From positions 28,019,883 through 28,083,882 of the forward strand of contig OY829648.1 of the NCBI GenBank assembly GCA_963691815.1: a DNA stretch of 64,000 nt. The letters are read 5' to 3'. Below the pieces are notes generated by a model, which worked only from the letters and a program-made list of their open reading frames with translations, searched no databases and was not told where the DNA came from. The DNA is from Echiichthys vipera (taxonomy: Eukaryota; Chordata; Actinopteri; Perciformes; Trachinidae). Both the position numbers and the translations under genes were made by a program. This document shows, in pieces, positions 49,701 to 61,749 of the stretch; position 1 is the first letter of the stretch; every line of letters begins with the position of its first letter.

Positions 49701-51179
49701 ACACAAATGTTCATTTTGCAGGTGAAGTCCTTTAACTAGTTGGAAAGCCAGCTACTATAGTAAGTCTGCGTAACTAATTATTGTATTCTGTATAACGACA
49801 ATCAAGCCTTCTATTCTAGCTTCAAATTTAACAGCATGATGGGTCTTCCCAAATATTGACATTTGTAAAGGGACCGGCTTCTTAAATCACTCACCAATAC
49901 ATGGTGGGCTTGTATCAACGTCTATAGGATGATTGTGACTTTATCCAGTCAGTGACACAACAAAAGTTAACAGCATGTCTCCTAGCAACCCTGACTCAAA
50001 TTTCGCTCAAGCCCTGCCGAAGGAAACACTCTTAAATGCTGTTTTAAAAATATGTCCAGAAACGGTTTTATCCCCTAAAAAAAAAAAAAAAAGCACAATA
50101 CCCACAGTATCATTGTAGTTACTACTGGCTTATAAGTTCAGCTGAACTTTAAAACCTGTTTTCTTAAAACCTATCCATCACCCTGTACATAATAAACTCA
50201 AGCTGTATGAAATAGAGACATGTTGACTTCAAAAGAAAGCGCCACACTCTAAACCTGTTGGTCTTTGACCCCAAATGGAGACAAAGACAAAATCCAGATG
50301 AATAAAAACAATCAGTGGAGACTTCCCAAAACACTAAATGTTTCATTTAACTTTCATCAGTGTGTGAATCTGTGTGTGGGCATGATTTCATGTTTAAAAT
50401 ATCTCAAAATCCGGAAAGGTCGTTGTCAAGAGCAACTGTGACATTTTCTTCCACAGAACAGATTTGTCCCATACATACACAAGCACAGACAACAAAGATC
50501 CCATTTTCAACCTGCTGCTGTAAAGCAAACAATGAATAAAACACTGAGTAGCACAGCTTTTGATGCTTTGACCCGTGGCACAAGCATGAATAGATACAAC
50601 ACATCAACAGCATACTTCCTAATCTGAGATGGTTAGTAATGCGGCCACCGTATCCAGCATGCAACCCCATCTGTGATGACACATCAGCTCCACCATTTCA
50701 TACGAATAAACTCACAAAACACAAGACACAATGTGTTGACGGGAAATTTGCATTAAGAATGTACCACAGGAAAGCGTGATTAATTTCTGCTCATGAAATG
50801 AATACAGATTTGGTCATTACATGGCTTGTATCCTTTGCCAAATTTTATAATGTTTCTCCCTCCTGTTCCGCAGCGAGTGTTCTGCTGCAGTAATAAGGAA
50901 TATAAGACAGCTTACAGCTCAGAGGCAACACAACTGCTGTAAAATCAGCTAAATCATAGAGCAAAACAAAGACCTGATTGCTCATTAGTATTATAGATCT
51001 GCTCTGTTCAAAGCTGTTTTGTGAGATGCAGCCACTGTTTAATGACTTAAATGGTGTTTGTCTAAATGCTTGCTACCTACATTTCACACAGTAAGATTAA
51101 AAGAATGAGACATCATCATGCATTGAATTTGTATAATACCCTTCCTCTCAAACACACACACACACATAAATACACTTAC

Positions 51180-51227
51180 CTTGGCTTTGCAGATAATGCA
51201 GCGCAGCCGGTCTTCACTCCCGCATCC
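51180..51227 (-). CDS. Next exon of the RING-CH gene, last two zinc-binding cysteines
   Basis: A 48-nt minus-strand exon of 16 codons, phase 0 at both ends. It is flanked by an acceptor (tttccttacag) and a donor AAG|gtaagt that matches the consensus very well. The peptide is GCGSEDRLRCIICKAK. Joined to the 58059-58180 exon, it adds C-x2-C sixteen residues after the CLSTW cysteine, which completes a C4HC3 RING-CH finger. The phase match, the correct ligand spacing and both splice sites together make this a confident call despite the small size. It is far too short to be found by ORF length. The next exon, lower in coordinates, was not found. In membrane MARCH proteins, transmembrane segments usually follow the finger; none could be identified here. 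Confidence 0.85.
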
Positions 51228-51570
51228 CTGTAAGGAAACAGTATTTAAAAGTAATTAAGGGACAATGAACCATCAAAACAACAGCTATAAAGCTAAAGAA
51301 TACCATGGCTGTTTGAAGAATAACAAATAAGACCTTATATTGTACTTTTTGGAGTCTCCTCACCCATTTTACAATTGAAAAAAATGAAACAGAGCGTGAT
51401 TGCCTTTGTCACTTTTTAAGCGAGACGATTCCTTTTGCTTAGGTGGAAATCCTCTGTCCCCCTCTTACATTTTCGAGATTAAAGCCATTTTGAGTTGCAT
51501 ACAGGGAGAGAAGATAAAACATATCTCTTATGTTAAACGATTAAATCTCCCTGCATCTATATTTGTGTAA

Positions 51571-51573
<3 letters not shown>

Positions 51574-51664
<91 letters not shown>

Positions 51665-51726
51665 TCTGACCCAAATGGTTACAGTTCTCTAATTTTGCTC
51701 ACCCCCCCCCCCCCCCCAAAAAAAAA
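51574..51726. repeat. (CA)n followed by C16-A9 homopolymers
   Basis: The CA tract spans 51574-51664. After about 37 bp, sixteen C (51702-51717) abut nine A (51718-51726). It lies in the RING-CH intron, about 350 bp upstream (in transcription) of the small exon. Confidence 0.98.
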
Positions 51727-51964
51727 TAAATGCACACAGCGGATATTCTATCAAATTCTGAACAGTAAAAAATAACAGTATTTCAGAATAAATCAAGGAT
51801 TAATACTTTGTTCTCTAATTTTGATCTTACTTTTTTTTTTAAACTCCTTCGTTTTAATTGGTTTTGCTTTTTTTTTTGTTCCACTGTCTAAATTGTTTTG
51901 TTGTTATCGATGTGTCTTATAATTCATAAATCATGCAAGCAACATTTTTTTTCATAATGTTTAT

Positions 51965-52200
51965 GTTGGAAAATCCAATAACAATGTTTAGGAAAAACTA
52001 GACCTGCAAGCAGGTATCAACGGTGTCCAAGCCCCAACGTGAGGCGTGTCTGGCGGTTCGCAGAGGCGAGGCCGGTCATATTTCCCAATTTGTGTAAAAG
52101 CGCCACCTAGTGGCTGATGGCATCAAATTTTGCAGCGAACAGAGTTTGGGAATTACAGGCCAAAACTTTTTCTTGATTACTTCTGGTGTCTACCGTGGGA
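51965..52200 (+). repeat. Fish interspersed repeat (GACCTGCAAGCAGG type)
   Basis: 'aaactagacctgcaagcagg', tatcaacggtgtccaagccc and 'aaaagcgccacctagtggct' resemble a widespread fish repeat. It lies inside the RING-CH gene intron. Confidence 0.5.
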
Positions 52201-52787
52201 GCTTCAGTCTATACCTCCCCTGAGTCTCACTTCTTTAACTTGAGGTACATGTGTGGCCCCCAGGCTCAGACTCCAAAATAGGAAACACTTAATAACATTT
52301 AACATTGTTATACTTTTAAATGTGTTTTCTATTTTGTTTATGTGCTTCAGCCAATGTTATTGTGTTGTTGTTTTTTTTACCCCTGGGCCACCGTAGTGTT
52401 ATAACTAATTTATAGACATGCATAACTAGATGTTGTTTTAATGCAGGCACTTAATGTACCACTTTACATGTTAGAACTGTACATGAAACAAAAATAAGAT
52501 CCTTCAAGCTGGTAGTAACTATCTGAAGATGTTAATAACAAGAAGAGCATTTGTACAAACACAAACTGCCAAATCCACTGCTAATATGCATGGCATGAAG
52601 GAGCACATTTTGATAGATGTTAACGGTATATAATTATAGAACACTGCTATTAGGCAATGTGATTTTATAAAAAGAACCATTGCCCCTGGCACTGTGGCCT
52701 TATTGCTGTGAGTGTTGGGCTAATGAATGTAAACCAAGTCTGTTTGCAGTGATGAGAATTATCAACCCATGTGAGACAGAGTGTGTC

Positions 52788-52796
52788 TGTGTGTGT

Positions 52797-52827
<31 letters not shown>

Positions 52828-52831
52828 GGGG
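52788..52831. repeat. (GT)n then G21
   Basis: A GT tract runs into 21 consecutive G (52811-52831). Confidence 0.98.
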
Positions 52832-53129
52832 TTTACATGATAGTCATCTTCGTTTTTCATTTGTTAACACTTTGGTCAGTGCTTCACTTTCCACTAAATC
52901 AACACTATATTTAGCAAACAAGTTGTCAGCATTTTCCCTATGCCGCTTCTCATTTCTTGTAACTAGTATGTATAACACAACTACTATGTATTTTATTTCA
53001 CATGGATAGGGTTACAAATTCTGAAAAGCAGTTGTTTTTTGCAGAATACCATTCCTATTAATTTGAATAGAGTAAAACCTGATAAAAATAAAGAACCTTT
53101 ATCTGTCCGAATAGGAAATCTATACCATT

Positions 53130-53480
53130 ACTTTCCAAAAGCCTGCGTCCTTGCTCTGTGTTTTCTCTGGCCATCGTTGGGTTGGGCAGTGAGACACACC
53201 AGACCACACTCAGCTGGTGTGGTACAAGCCATACAGTCCTCCCATGCCCTTGTACTTTGTGCTGTGAGGGGTTTCACCCCTCTAGGAATGCGCTCCCTAT
53301 AATGAGGGTCAGGGGTCAAAGTGCTGCTGCGCCTGGAGGCCGGGATCTCCTAGGCACACTCAGTCACTGACTCTGTCCCTATATTTAAATCCTGCCTCAG
53401 GACATGCTTTTCAAAGGGCATCTCCTAACTAGTTCCTGGTTACTAATTAGTTTTGTGCCATGCTATTTGTCTTTGGGAAC
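53130..53480 (+). mobile_element. Retroelement 3' fragment (LINE-like)
   Basis: A plus-strand frame contains SVTDSVPIFKSCLRTCFSKG near 53360-53420, resembling the SL..FK..LKT..F ending of LINE ORF2. Upstream frames carry stops. This is suggestive only; the reverse transcriptase core is absent. Confidence 0.4.
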
Positions 53481-53785
53481 CTGAAATGGGGAAGGAGAGG
53501 GGGGGCACAAATGAGGCAGTCTAAAAAAAGATAGCTTATGGTTAGCCTCAGTGCAGATGATAATCATTCAGATGGTCCTCTGCTGCAAACATGCTGAAGT
53601 ACATTGATAACAGCAGTTGTGGAAATGAATGCCAGCGCTGTTTTGTTGTGTTTGAATGCAGCCTGGCTGCTGTTTAGTGACAACATCCGTGTGATGCTGT
53701 TGTGGGTGAAATTAAATAAGGAGGTGGAATTTTCCCTTTTTTTGTTCAAGCTACTTTGAGGAGTGGTAACGTTGCATGCTATCAC

Positions 53786-53786
53786 T

Positions 53787-53871
<85 letters not shown>
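53786..53871. repeat. (CT)n microsatellite
   Basis: Polypyrimidine tract with a few ccct/tttct interruptions. A shorter (CT)n is at 54044-54066. Confidence 0.98.
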
Positions 53872-53872
<1 letters not shown>

Positions 53873-54149
53873 TAATCATTATTGGATTACATTTTCTGGC
53901 TTCATAAAATGCGGTTAAGAGGCACTTTAGACATATGTGCATGACCTGCTTTCCAGAGATGGCTATCAGAGCAAAAGTGACAGGTCAATTGCTGATTTCT
54001 GTTCTGTAAAAGGGAAAGGGGCTCCCTACCCTGAGCACTCTAAAAGGTCTCTCTCTCTCTCTCTCTGTTTCTCTCTGTCTGCTTCTCTCACACACAAAAA
54101 AACTAAAGTAGTCCTGTAACATCGGGTCTCAACAGAGAGTGTTCTGTGC

Positions 54150-54151
<2 letters not shown>

Positions 54152-54187
<36 letters not shown>
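54152..54187. repeat. (GT)n microsatellite
   Basis: About 18 GT units. Confidence 0.98.
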
Positions 54188-54188
<1 letters not shown>

Positions 54189-55119
54189 TGCTTCATGAGG
54201 CTGAGCGTGTGTGTCTGTATATAATTGTATAGTGGGAAGACACACTTAATGGAAGTGGCTCTTCACTCTGACAGCTGGGTGGTGCAGATGAAAGGTCTGC
54301 TGTAGCATGTTGTCTACCTCTTGTGGAGTATCCAAAGAGACCACATGACTCGGGAGTGGACGGCAAACTATTCAACAGCAGGCGCACGCTTTATTCCTAA
54401 TTAATATACTATACAAAATGATTGTATGTGATAATAACCAATCATATATTATGTACAGTATAGACACTTGCAGATACAGAATTAGATTGGGATGTTATTT
54501 TTAAGTTGCACTTGTGTGTTCCTCATATGAAAGTAATGATATTGTACAGTCCAAAAGTAACAGCTTGAATTCGTTTTAAAGTGTATCCGCTCTTTGGCTC
54601 TCTTGTGAAAGCCGTACTCGAACGTTTTAGCATTGCACTGCGGTAACACTGGGTGTCTTGCAAGATACAGATTTTAGACATATTATATAACATAAATACT
54701 GGGTACTACACTTCCCATAAGTCAACCCTGATGTCTCTTCATCAGGTACTCCATGTCTGTTTAATGCCCACACAGTTCCATGCCCCCGGTTAAAAATGTG
54801 TAATCTCAAAGCCAGAGCCTAGATAACTTTCAAAAGTCCCCCACTGTGACATTAGACTATCTACATAACTGTTTTCACAGAGTGCTACTCCCAATTACTA
54901 GTAAACTAATCTTGACTTGTTAAATAGCTAGACTTCCCCTTTAACTCACTCGCTAAAGAGTGTTGCAGGGATGATGTGTTTTTGTAGGTCAACCTGGAAG
55001 TCAGCTTAATGGGATTTTTAACATTGAAGTTTGGGTTATTGCAAAATATAGGTTCTGTAGCTAAACAAAGTTCATCACACATTAACTCCACTTTAATGGT
55101 TTTTGAAGCATATATTCAG

Positions 55120-56010
55120 TCGGCAGAAGTAATTTCACATCAAACTCTGTAGTCTGATTTGTTTTATGTTGTAGAGATAAACATCAAAATCTCTTCGCCT
55201 GTGTTAAGGCATATTACCAAAAACCCATTCAAAAAACCCATTGACTTTGAGAGGAGGGGACCAGGGGGTGTCCAGACTATATTGACATGGGGAGGCCGAA
55301 ATGGGGCACTGACTTATGCAGGGGTGGCATGCAGCTTGTTGGTGTGTACACACACGTGGGAATAACATTTAACTCTTAATGTTCCAACTGGCCTCTGGCG
55401 GGCCAACCAACTGTCTTTCAAAGGCTGTCGTGAGCTCAGTTGTAAATAGAGTTCAGAGTGAATATGTTTGTTGAATGCTCCAGGTCTCTAGTTTGTGATT
55501 GTAAAGTAAAATGAGGCTGTGATTATCCTAGAGGTCACAACAGCTCATTTTAAAAATGCTCTCACTACAATGAAATGGCTACTATGGGGACTAACATCAC
55601 CACCCATGAATACAGCTGGTATTCATGATGTTCAACACTGTTTATGGACCCCAATATTCAAATACACCATTTAGAATAGGACGAAATAACACATTTGTGC
55701 TGCAGGAGAAAAACTGCATTTTTTAGTTGTTGCCCCAAACTGTCTGGAATATCATAAAGTGTGCATGTCTGTCAAGGGGAGACTTGTGGGTACCCATAGA
55801 ACCCATTTTCATTCAGATATCTAAGGTCAGAGGTCAAGGCACCTTAGCCTAATGGTGTGTTATTTAGCTTCCTTCCACACAAGTAAGTATGAAGTAGTTG
55901 CTACAGATGGATTTCTTAGATCATTTAGTTTCTTATGATACCAGTATATGCACTCTAACTTGAAGCTAGACCCTGTTACAGTCTCTTAAAGACGACCCTT
56001 CAGGGCTCTG
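55120..56010 (+). repeat. Fish interspersed repeat, long copy
   Basis: 'aaacatcaaaatctcttcgc', aaacccattcaaaaaaccca, 'tgtctgtcaaggggagactt', gtgggtacccatagaaccc and 'gatatctaaggtcagaggtc' follow the order of an abundant percomorph DNA repeat. The middle is diverged. It lies inside the RING-CH intron. Confidence 0.6.
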
Positions 56011-56340
56011 AATGGGGTAGCCAATCAGGTTTTAGGTCACCCCCCTAGAAACGCCCCTGGAGGGGACCAGAAGTGCAAAAATGCTAACTCATTTCCAGGT
56101 TAGGACTTGTTCCTGCAGCACTGTATTTTATAGTAGGCAAACCACATACTTAAAGCAGCAATATTAGCATTACTTTGGAGTTATGTTTTTGGTAGGTACA
56201 ATATTCACTCTCCATTTAGCTCAATTTTTTTCTGTTCACCAACTTCAAAAAAGAAAAACTCTGGCTCTCTAGCTGATAAATGCTCAGCGGTGTGTTCACC
56301 AGCTAGTTCACTAACTCTGCTGCTTGTAGTTCATAGTTTA
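56011..56340 (+). repeat. Fish miniature repeat (TGCTCAGCGGTGTGTTCACC type)
   Basis: aacgcccctggagggga, 'gcagcaatattagcattact' and 'tgttcaccagctagttcact' resemble another abundant non-autonomous fish repeat placed next to the preceding one. Confidence 0.5.
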
Positions 56341-56429
56341 CAGTGTATTTATCCAAGCTGTTTTTCTGGTAACCATGGTAAATCAGGGTTGATGAAAGTT
56401 GTGAACCAAAACAGTTAAGTTGCGGAACG

Positions 56430-57030
56430 TAAAATCAATCAATGCGCTGAAAGAGTACATTCTGTAGAGCTGAGAAAACCAGTCCAGTGACACCATCCTG
56501 ATCTCTGAGCTCCATTGTATTTTCCTTGCAGATCAGTCTGGTAACGTGCGAAGAAAATTTGGAGAAGTTTGCCAAGCGCACAAACCAATCAGCGTTGGTT
56601 TTGAGGTGGCTGGAAGTGTTACGCAACGAGAAGCAACTGTTCAGTGTAAACAACATAGCGACTTCCATGGATGAGATGATCGCAGCTATCAAGCAAGTTC
56701 TCTTGGATCCTTCTGTTGGAAAATGGATCGGGCACCTGAAATTGTTCCTTTTATCCATAAATTTGTGTTACGCAAACGGCAAATATCCTTTACCGACATG
56801 TTGTTTACTTTCTGAGCTTAGCCTCAGCGCTGTTATTACATCATATGCTTTGTTGATCTGATTGGTTGATTTGGCCATTATGTCGGTGATAGACGGATGG
56901 TTTACCCAATCAGCAACCAGTATTCGCCCCTTCCCAAAAGATCTCCAAACAACAGTTCCCAGATGGATATGCAGAGCAAATGAGAATCATGCGAATCAAT
57001 ACATCTGGTGGAGTCAGGTTAGAGAAAAAC
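56430..57030. repeat. Unclassified interspersed repeat with overlapping frames
   Basis: Frames of about 107 (minus) and 111 (plus) codons overlap here, but neither shows a recognisable domain. Phrases such as 'aaaccaatcagcgttggttt', 'tgtcggtgatagacggatgg' and 'cccttcccaaaagatctcc' resemble a fish repeat. It is more likely a transposon fragment than an exon. Confidence 0.4.
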
Positions 57031-58058
57031 AGCAGGGTTGGGTGATAAGTCTGTGCATTCATCACTACATGCCACCCTTTTCATATTACACAAAGTCATT
57101 TGATCCATTGTTCATATACAAAAATAGATTGCTACAGCTTTAACTTACTAAGCTATGATGCCCAGTGCTTCAGACCATAATATAACTATTATAATGCCCT
57201 TTTAGGTAGTTGAACAGTGATTATGTTATGTGTGAATACATCCATGCAAACTAACAAGCTCCTAAAATGCATTTTCATGTCATGAGACATAGAAACTCAT
57301 TGGCATACAGAGGAGGTTTGTTAGTTATGTGAAATACTGCAGCTGAGGTATAAAAATCTGCAGTTCAATTTACATTTTCACATCAACACACCTCTTCGCT
57401 TACTTTTTAACTTTAACTTTTTATTTCTGGGAAAGTACAGAGGTATTTATACATTTTTAGAATTCTGGCAGCAGCAGCAGTTTGCTCGGAATTAATGGAG
57501 GAAGAGTAATTAGCATGAGCAGCAATAACGCCATGACTGAACAGAAAAAGAAATGTATGCCACCTACAGAAACTTACATTTCATTAAGTGTGAAGAGTGT
57601 AAAGTGATCTTTTGGGAGGTGCAGTGCAAAAGCAAGCACATCAGTGACCGCTGTATCAATATAACTGCTAGTTCAAGGAGTGCTCCAGGTGTTAATGAGC
57701 CATTTGGCAGTAGGTGACAGGTGTTGGGTGCCTGATAGCTTCCTGGATTCCTGCCAGTCAATTATGAGGCACTTCTCACTGTTTCAGCTGTGCTTCAAAT
57801 GTATAACGATGACGTGTTATCATTGTTAGCAACTCTCATTAAAACTAATTGGTATTGCTATTTGAAAGGTAGCTCATTACCTTGAGGCAAACAGCAACGT
57901 TTTGTCTCAATAAGGAATGCTAACATTGCAAATGCATTTATTCACTCTTAGAAGACCACCAAAGACATTTTTCTCACATCACATTATGACAAATGGTTGA
58001 GGAGGAAAAGCAGCCAGACTGAAATATCAAGGTTCCCTACATGGAAAGCCTTGCTTAC

Positions 58059-58180
58059 CTTCTGGATCCATGTGGACAGACACACGTGATGGGCAAGTAA
58101 ATTCTTGCAGTCACAGAAATTCCTCAGTGGGTCACTGGCTTGAAGTTCAACATCTCTGCATATAAAGCACTCTGACATCT
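58059..58180 (-). CDS. Exon of a RING-CH (MARCH-type) E3 ligase-like gene, first half of the zinc finger
   Basis: This 122-nt exon reads on the minus strand. It is bounded by a pyrimidine-rich acceptor ending in ctgcag and a donor AAG|gtaagc. It carries 2 nt that finish a split codon, then 40 codons beginning MSECFICRDVEL and ending CLSTWIQK, so it ends in phase 0. The cysteines and histidine give C-x2-C-x14-C-x-C-x5-H-x2-C, followed by the CLxxW signature seen in RING-CH fingers, which bind two zinc ions and recruit E2 enzymes for ubiquitin transfer. The last two cysteines are missing here and are supplied in frame by the exon at 51180-51227. The Met just after the acceptor could be an internal residue or, if the upstream exon is only 5' UTR, the start. 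Family assignment is by motif; I do not recognise the orthologue. The C-to-H spacing (5, or 6 if the second His is the ligand) is shorter than the usual 7. Confidence 0.85.
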
Positions 58181-59209
58181 CTGCAGAAGAAGAGAAGACA
58201 GAGGTTATGAATTGTTTAGCACTGAGGCTAAGCATAGATTCTTGTTTAGATTCATTGCTGGTCAGGAAATTGGTAATTGACTGAGAATTGATCATAGTTG
58301 TAAATCATTGCACTTTCTTTAGATAATGAGTTTTGCTAATTAGGGGTGTCACAATTCAACTTTTGATTTTAAGGTCACGGTTCTATTTGATTTTTGTTTG
58401 AAAATCAAGTCTTAATTTGTAAAAGATCAACAGGTTGTTAGTCTATGCCCTGACAACTGTCATTTGCATTTTCAAATTCTTTAAAAAGATAAACTACCGC
58501 CATCTTTTTGGGGGAATGTTCCCCATGAATCCCATATGGTCAAATGTAAATTTACTTAAAATGTAATAAGTCGTAGAAAAGAAAATACTCTGAGAATCTG
58601 AGAATTTGATTTCAATGATCAAAACTGACAGCTCATGACACTCCTTTTGCAAATATTCCCACTTATACGGCACCTTTTTTCCTATTACAGCATTCAACAC
58701 ACTGTACTGTACTGATCCCTCGAGCATTACATCTTTATTTTGTTCAGTGGGAGTGTGGCAAAGTGAACCTGGGCTTTAAAGGTAATTGTATCAGGCTGAC
58801 ATTCTAGACAACACAATGAACACAACAGTGCAAAGGTGAGAGTGACAATGGGAAAAAATAATTCAGTTTTTTATTTAGTGACTATTTTCAACTGCTCTCG
58901 GTCACAGTTGTTTTCTCATTTTCGAATGGTGTCATTATTTTATTATTTGCAAAATAAATTTTCTTCAGACCAAAATTATCAATCATGCTGCTACATTTTT
59001 AACACTGTTATCACTTATCGCTCCTTATCACTTATTTAGTTTGTACTTATTTTATTTCAATCTGCTGCTAAACTGTGCGTATTGTTGTATGTTGTATATG
59101 CCTACGCTTAACCACAATGTCTGTTGCACTCTGTCACACTTAGTTAATTGTTTGATTTATTTGATGTTAGCTTTATTTTGATTTGATTTATGTTAGCTTA
59201 TTGTTACTC
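58181..59209 (-). other. Upstream intron or 5' flank of the RING-CH gene
   Basis: No preceding exon could be identified. attaggggtgtcacaattc at 58339 resembles a hAT-type end, but its partner end was not found. Confidence 0.35.
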
Positions 59210-59302
59210 TGATCCTTTCCCACCTTTGTATTGAAACTGTTGCACAATAATTTCCCTCGGGATAAATAAAGCTTCTTGAATCTTGAATCTTGAATCTTGA
59301 AA
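59210..59302 (+). mobile_element. LINE 3' end with (TTGAATC)n tail
   Basis: gcacaataatttccctcggg then ataaataaagctt is the conserved 3' end of CR1/L2/Rex1-like fish LINEs, which end in a short tandem repeat rather than poly(A). Here the tail is about three and a half TTGAATC units (59272-59300). Confidence 0.65.
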
Positions 59303-60447
59303 ATAAATCAACTTTTATTCTGCAGAAAAAAACACAGCATTTCTGCAGCAGACAAAACCTTTCAATAGAACATTTTCAATATATTCAGGAACTGTTGGAA
59401 GATTAAAATGACAAGCCTGTCCTCAATAACCTAATGGTTTACAGATAATGTTTGATTGTTGTTGATAAGCTAGAGGCAATATATTAAAAAAAAACATCTA
59501 ATCTGACTCAATAAAGAGATAATACAAAAAAGTAGTAATTGCTGTCCTCTCACATCAACCATATGACAACCATAGGTCAATCTGTTGATGAATCCTACAA
59601 TATAGCAAGTTTGCTCCTTTTAAATTATTATTGTACAGAGTGGACTGCACTGTCTGATTTGACACTGTTTTATGTTAGTATGTTAGAGTTGGCTAGCTAG
59701 TAGCATCTAACATCTCATAGTCCACCGATGGACAACTCAAACAAAAATCAAGAAAACATCCCAAAAGAAAAACGATACAAGGCGGTCCTATAGGACACTT
59801 CTGAACGTACATTTCCAGTGATCTACAATGACATTGTTATCTTAACTGAAAATAACTGATGCAGCCATCATAGAGATTTCAAATAAAACTATAATATTTC
59901 ATGTGATCATTTTAAATAGCGAAACAACTAAGCTATTGTGGTATCAAACAAGTTAAAAATGCATAAAGAAAATAATACAAGATTTTCACAATCTAAACGG
60001 TTATCCATATCCACAACCAATAACATTAGCGTTCAGTTGGAGCTGTGAGTCAAATATTCATATCAGTACATTTTACTCTGGTTTGGTTTCCTCCAACTCC
60101 TGACAGATATGAGTAGTCGTCTGCTGTGGCTGGAAACAAGGTTAATGAGTGGTGAGACTGAACCAAAACCGTAAAAGACTTTTCGGATGGGGAGTGATTG
60201 CTTCATTTTTAATCAAAAGTGAGGAAGGGGTGCAAGGGCAATCTAAGAGTGACAAAGGCGCACAGTCTCGCAAAACTGTTGCGGTTTACATCGCGCTGTG
60301 AGTTCCCCGAAATATATATAACAGTTTTATTATATGTTGTACAATAAAATTAAGCTAGGCTATAAAGTTATGACTATGCTAATTTCGCTATGGGTCAAGA
60401 TATATTTTAAGATGCTGCTATAGCCTATAAAGAAAACATGGTACTAT

Positions 60448-61283
60448 TAGTGTTATCGCAATACCAGAAATTTGGTAGCGGATACCAGAACCAGTGAAAA
60501 TACATTATTCCAGATATCTAATTCGATACCACCAAATAAATAATTATACAATAAATAATGAACTTCAACATACATTTATTTATATACCTGCATGTAATGT
60601 GTATTTCAGGATAAGTGTAACAAAGACAACACTTTGGATACGTTGTCAGTGTTTCACAGAATTAGACTTTAGCTGTGGTTCTAACCTTTTTTCAGTTTCA
60701 ACTTACTGACACTGTTTTGGCGTTTAGGTTGGGGGCAAGGCGATCGTGATTTAATCTGAAGTAAACGTCAGTCTTCTGGACCCACAGCCCGCTGCTTCAA
60801 AGCCTGGCATAACCACTCAGCTAGCATACGGTAATGTCGTCCCAAACAGCAAGTATGTTAGGTTATGTCTGTTTCTCTCTGAAATATTCTTTTTCACATT
60901 GAAGCAGGCTGGTTGAAGTTAACTGATATTATGTGGAGGTCCGCTTTAACAAGCGCTAACATTATGTAATGTGAGCTATCATAGCTAATGTTAGGCTTTA
61001 GTGAAAAACAAAAGCATAGAGTAACAGACATACTGCTGTAGATGTGCGGTAAACCAGAGACTAACTAACCATCAGAGTGGTTGGGGGTGCATGGGGGATG
61101 AGGGGCTATTCACTATTTAGCAGCAGACTAGAACACTTGTAAGCATAAATGCTACCCCTGTCAGACCTTAAAGAACTCCATAACTTATATCTGTGGTACT
61201 GTAAAAAAAACCTGAGTACCATCATGTTTTCAGAATGTTGGAAATGACTTGGTACCAAAGTTTCAAATCTCATGACATCCCTA
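60448..61283. mobile_element. hAT-like miniature element with 8-bp target duplication
   Basis: Ends are imperfect inverted repeats: left TAGTGTTATCGCAATACC then TTTGGTA; right, in reverse complement, TAGGGATGTCATGAGATT then TTTGGTACC. The 8 bases outside each end are ggtactat (60440-60447) and gttactac (61284-61291), matching at 6 of 8 positions, as expected for an old hAT target site duplication. No transposase-coding frame is present. Confidence 0.65.
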
Positions 61284-61749
61284 GTTACTACACGTAGAGT
61301 GCCTGGTGTTTACTCAAAGAGCCCTTGTCTGCCTGTCTATTCACATGAGATGAGTATGACTTACTGTCTAAAAAGACCTTAAAGTAAAGACATACTCTGG
61401 GTTGTGTGCTAGCGTATTCCAGCATGTATCAGGCGAGAGGCATGGAACTTTTGAAAAGACACACAAATATGTACACTTATGCTAACATGACTACTGGAAT
61501 TTCTATATTTTTCGCCATTTTCTTTGAGTGGATGTTTCATTTTTCTATGCATCAGTTCATGGAATTTAAAGAGGATTTACAAAATGTGTTGAAGCCTGGC
61601 CTAAATTAAATATTGTGTTTGACAACAGGGTGAAAAGATGCATCAGAGGTTGTTAATTGTTGTTGATGACAACTCACAACTTAAAAACAGTCCCTTTGAA
61701 CCCAAAGCTAAAAGGATGCCTGATATCTTGCTGTAAAGGGATTCGGCCC

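Larger units (their letters stand above)
51228..58058 (-). other. 6.8-kb intron splitting the RING-CH finger
   Basis: Inferred from the two exons. It begins (minus strand) gtaagc after AAG and ends ttacag before GGA, phase 0. It contains several microsatellites (CA at 51.6 kb, GT/G at 52.8 kb, CT at 53.8 kb, GT at 54.2 kb), a LINE-like fragment at 53.1-53.5 kb and repeat families at 52.0, 55.1-56.3 and 56.4-57.0 kb. The rest looks like unique AT-rich sequence. Confidence 0.8.

Noticed and set aside
53751..53942. Arg-Glu repeat protein on the minus strand
   Set aside because: Product of the (CT)n microsatellite.
56435..56861. 107- and 111-codon frames on opposite strands as candidate exons, with a ttgcag acceptor-like site at about 56532
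   Set aside because: No domain, no matching donor and surrounding repeat phrases; judged transposon-derived.
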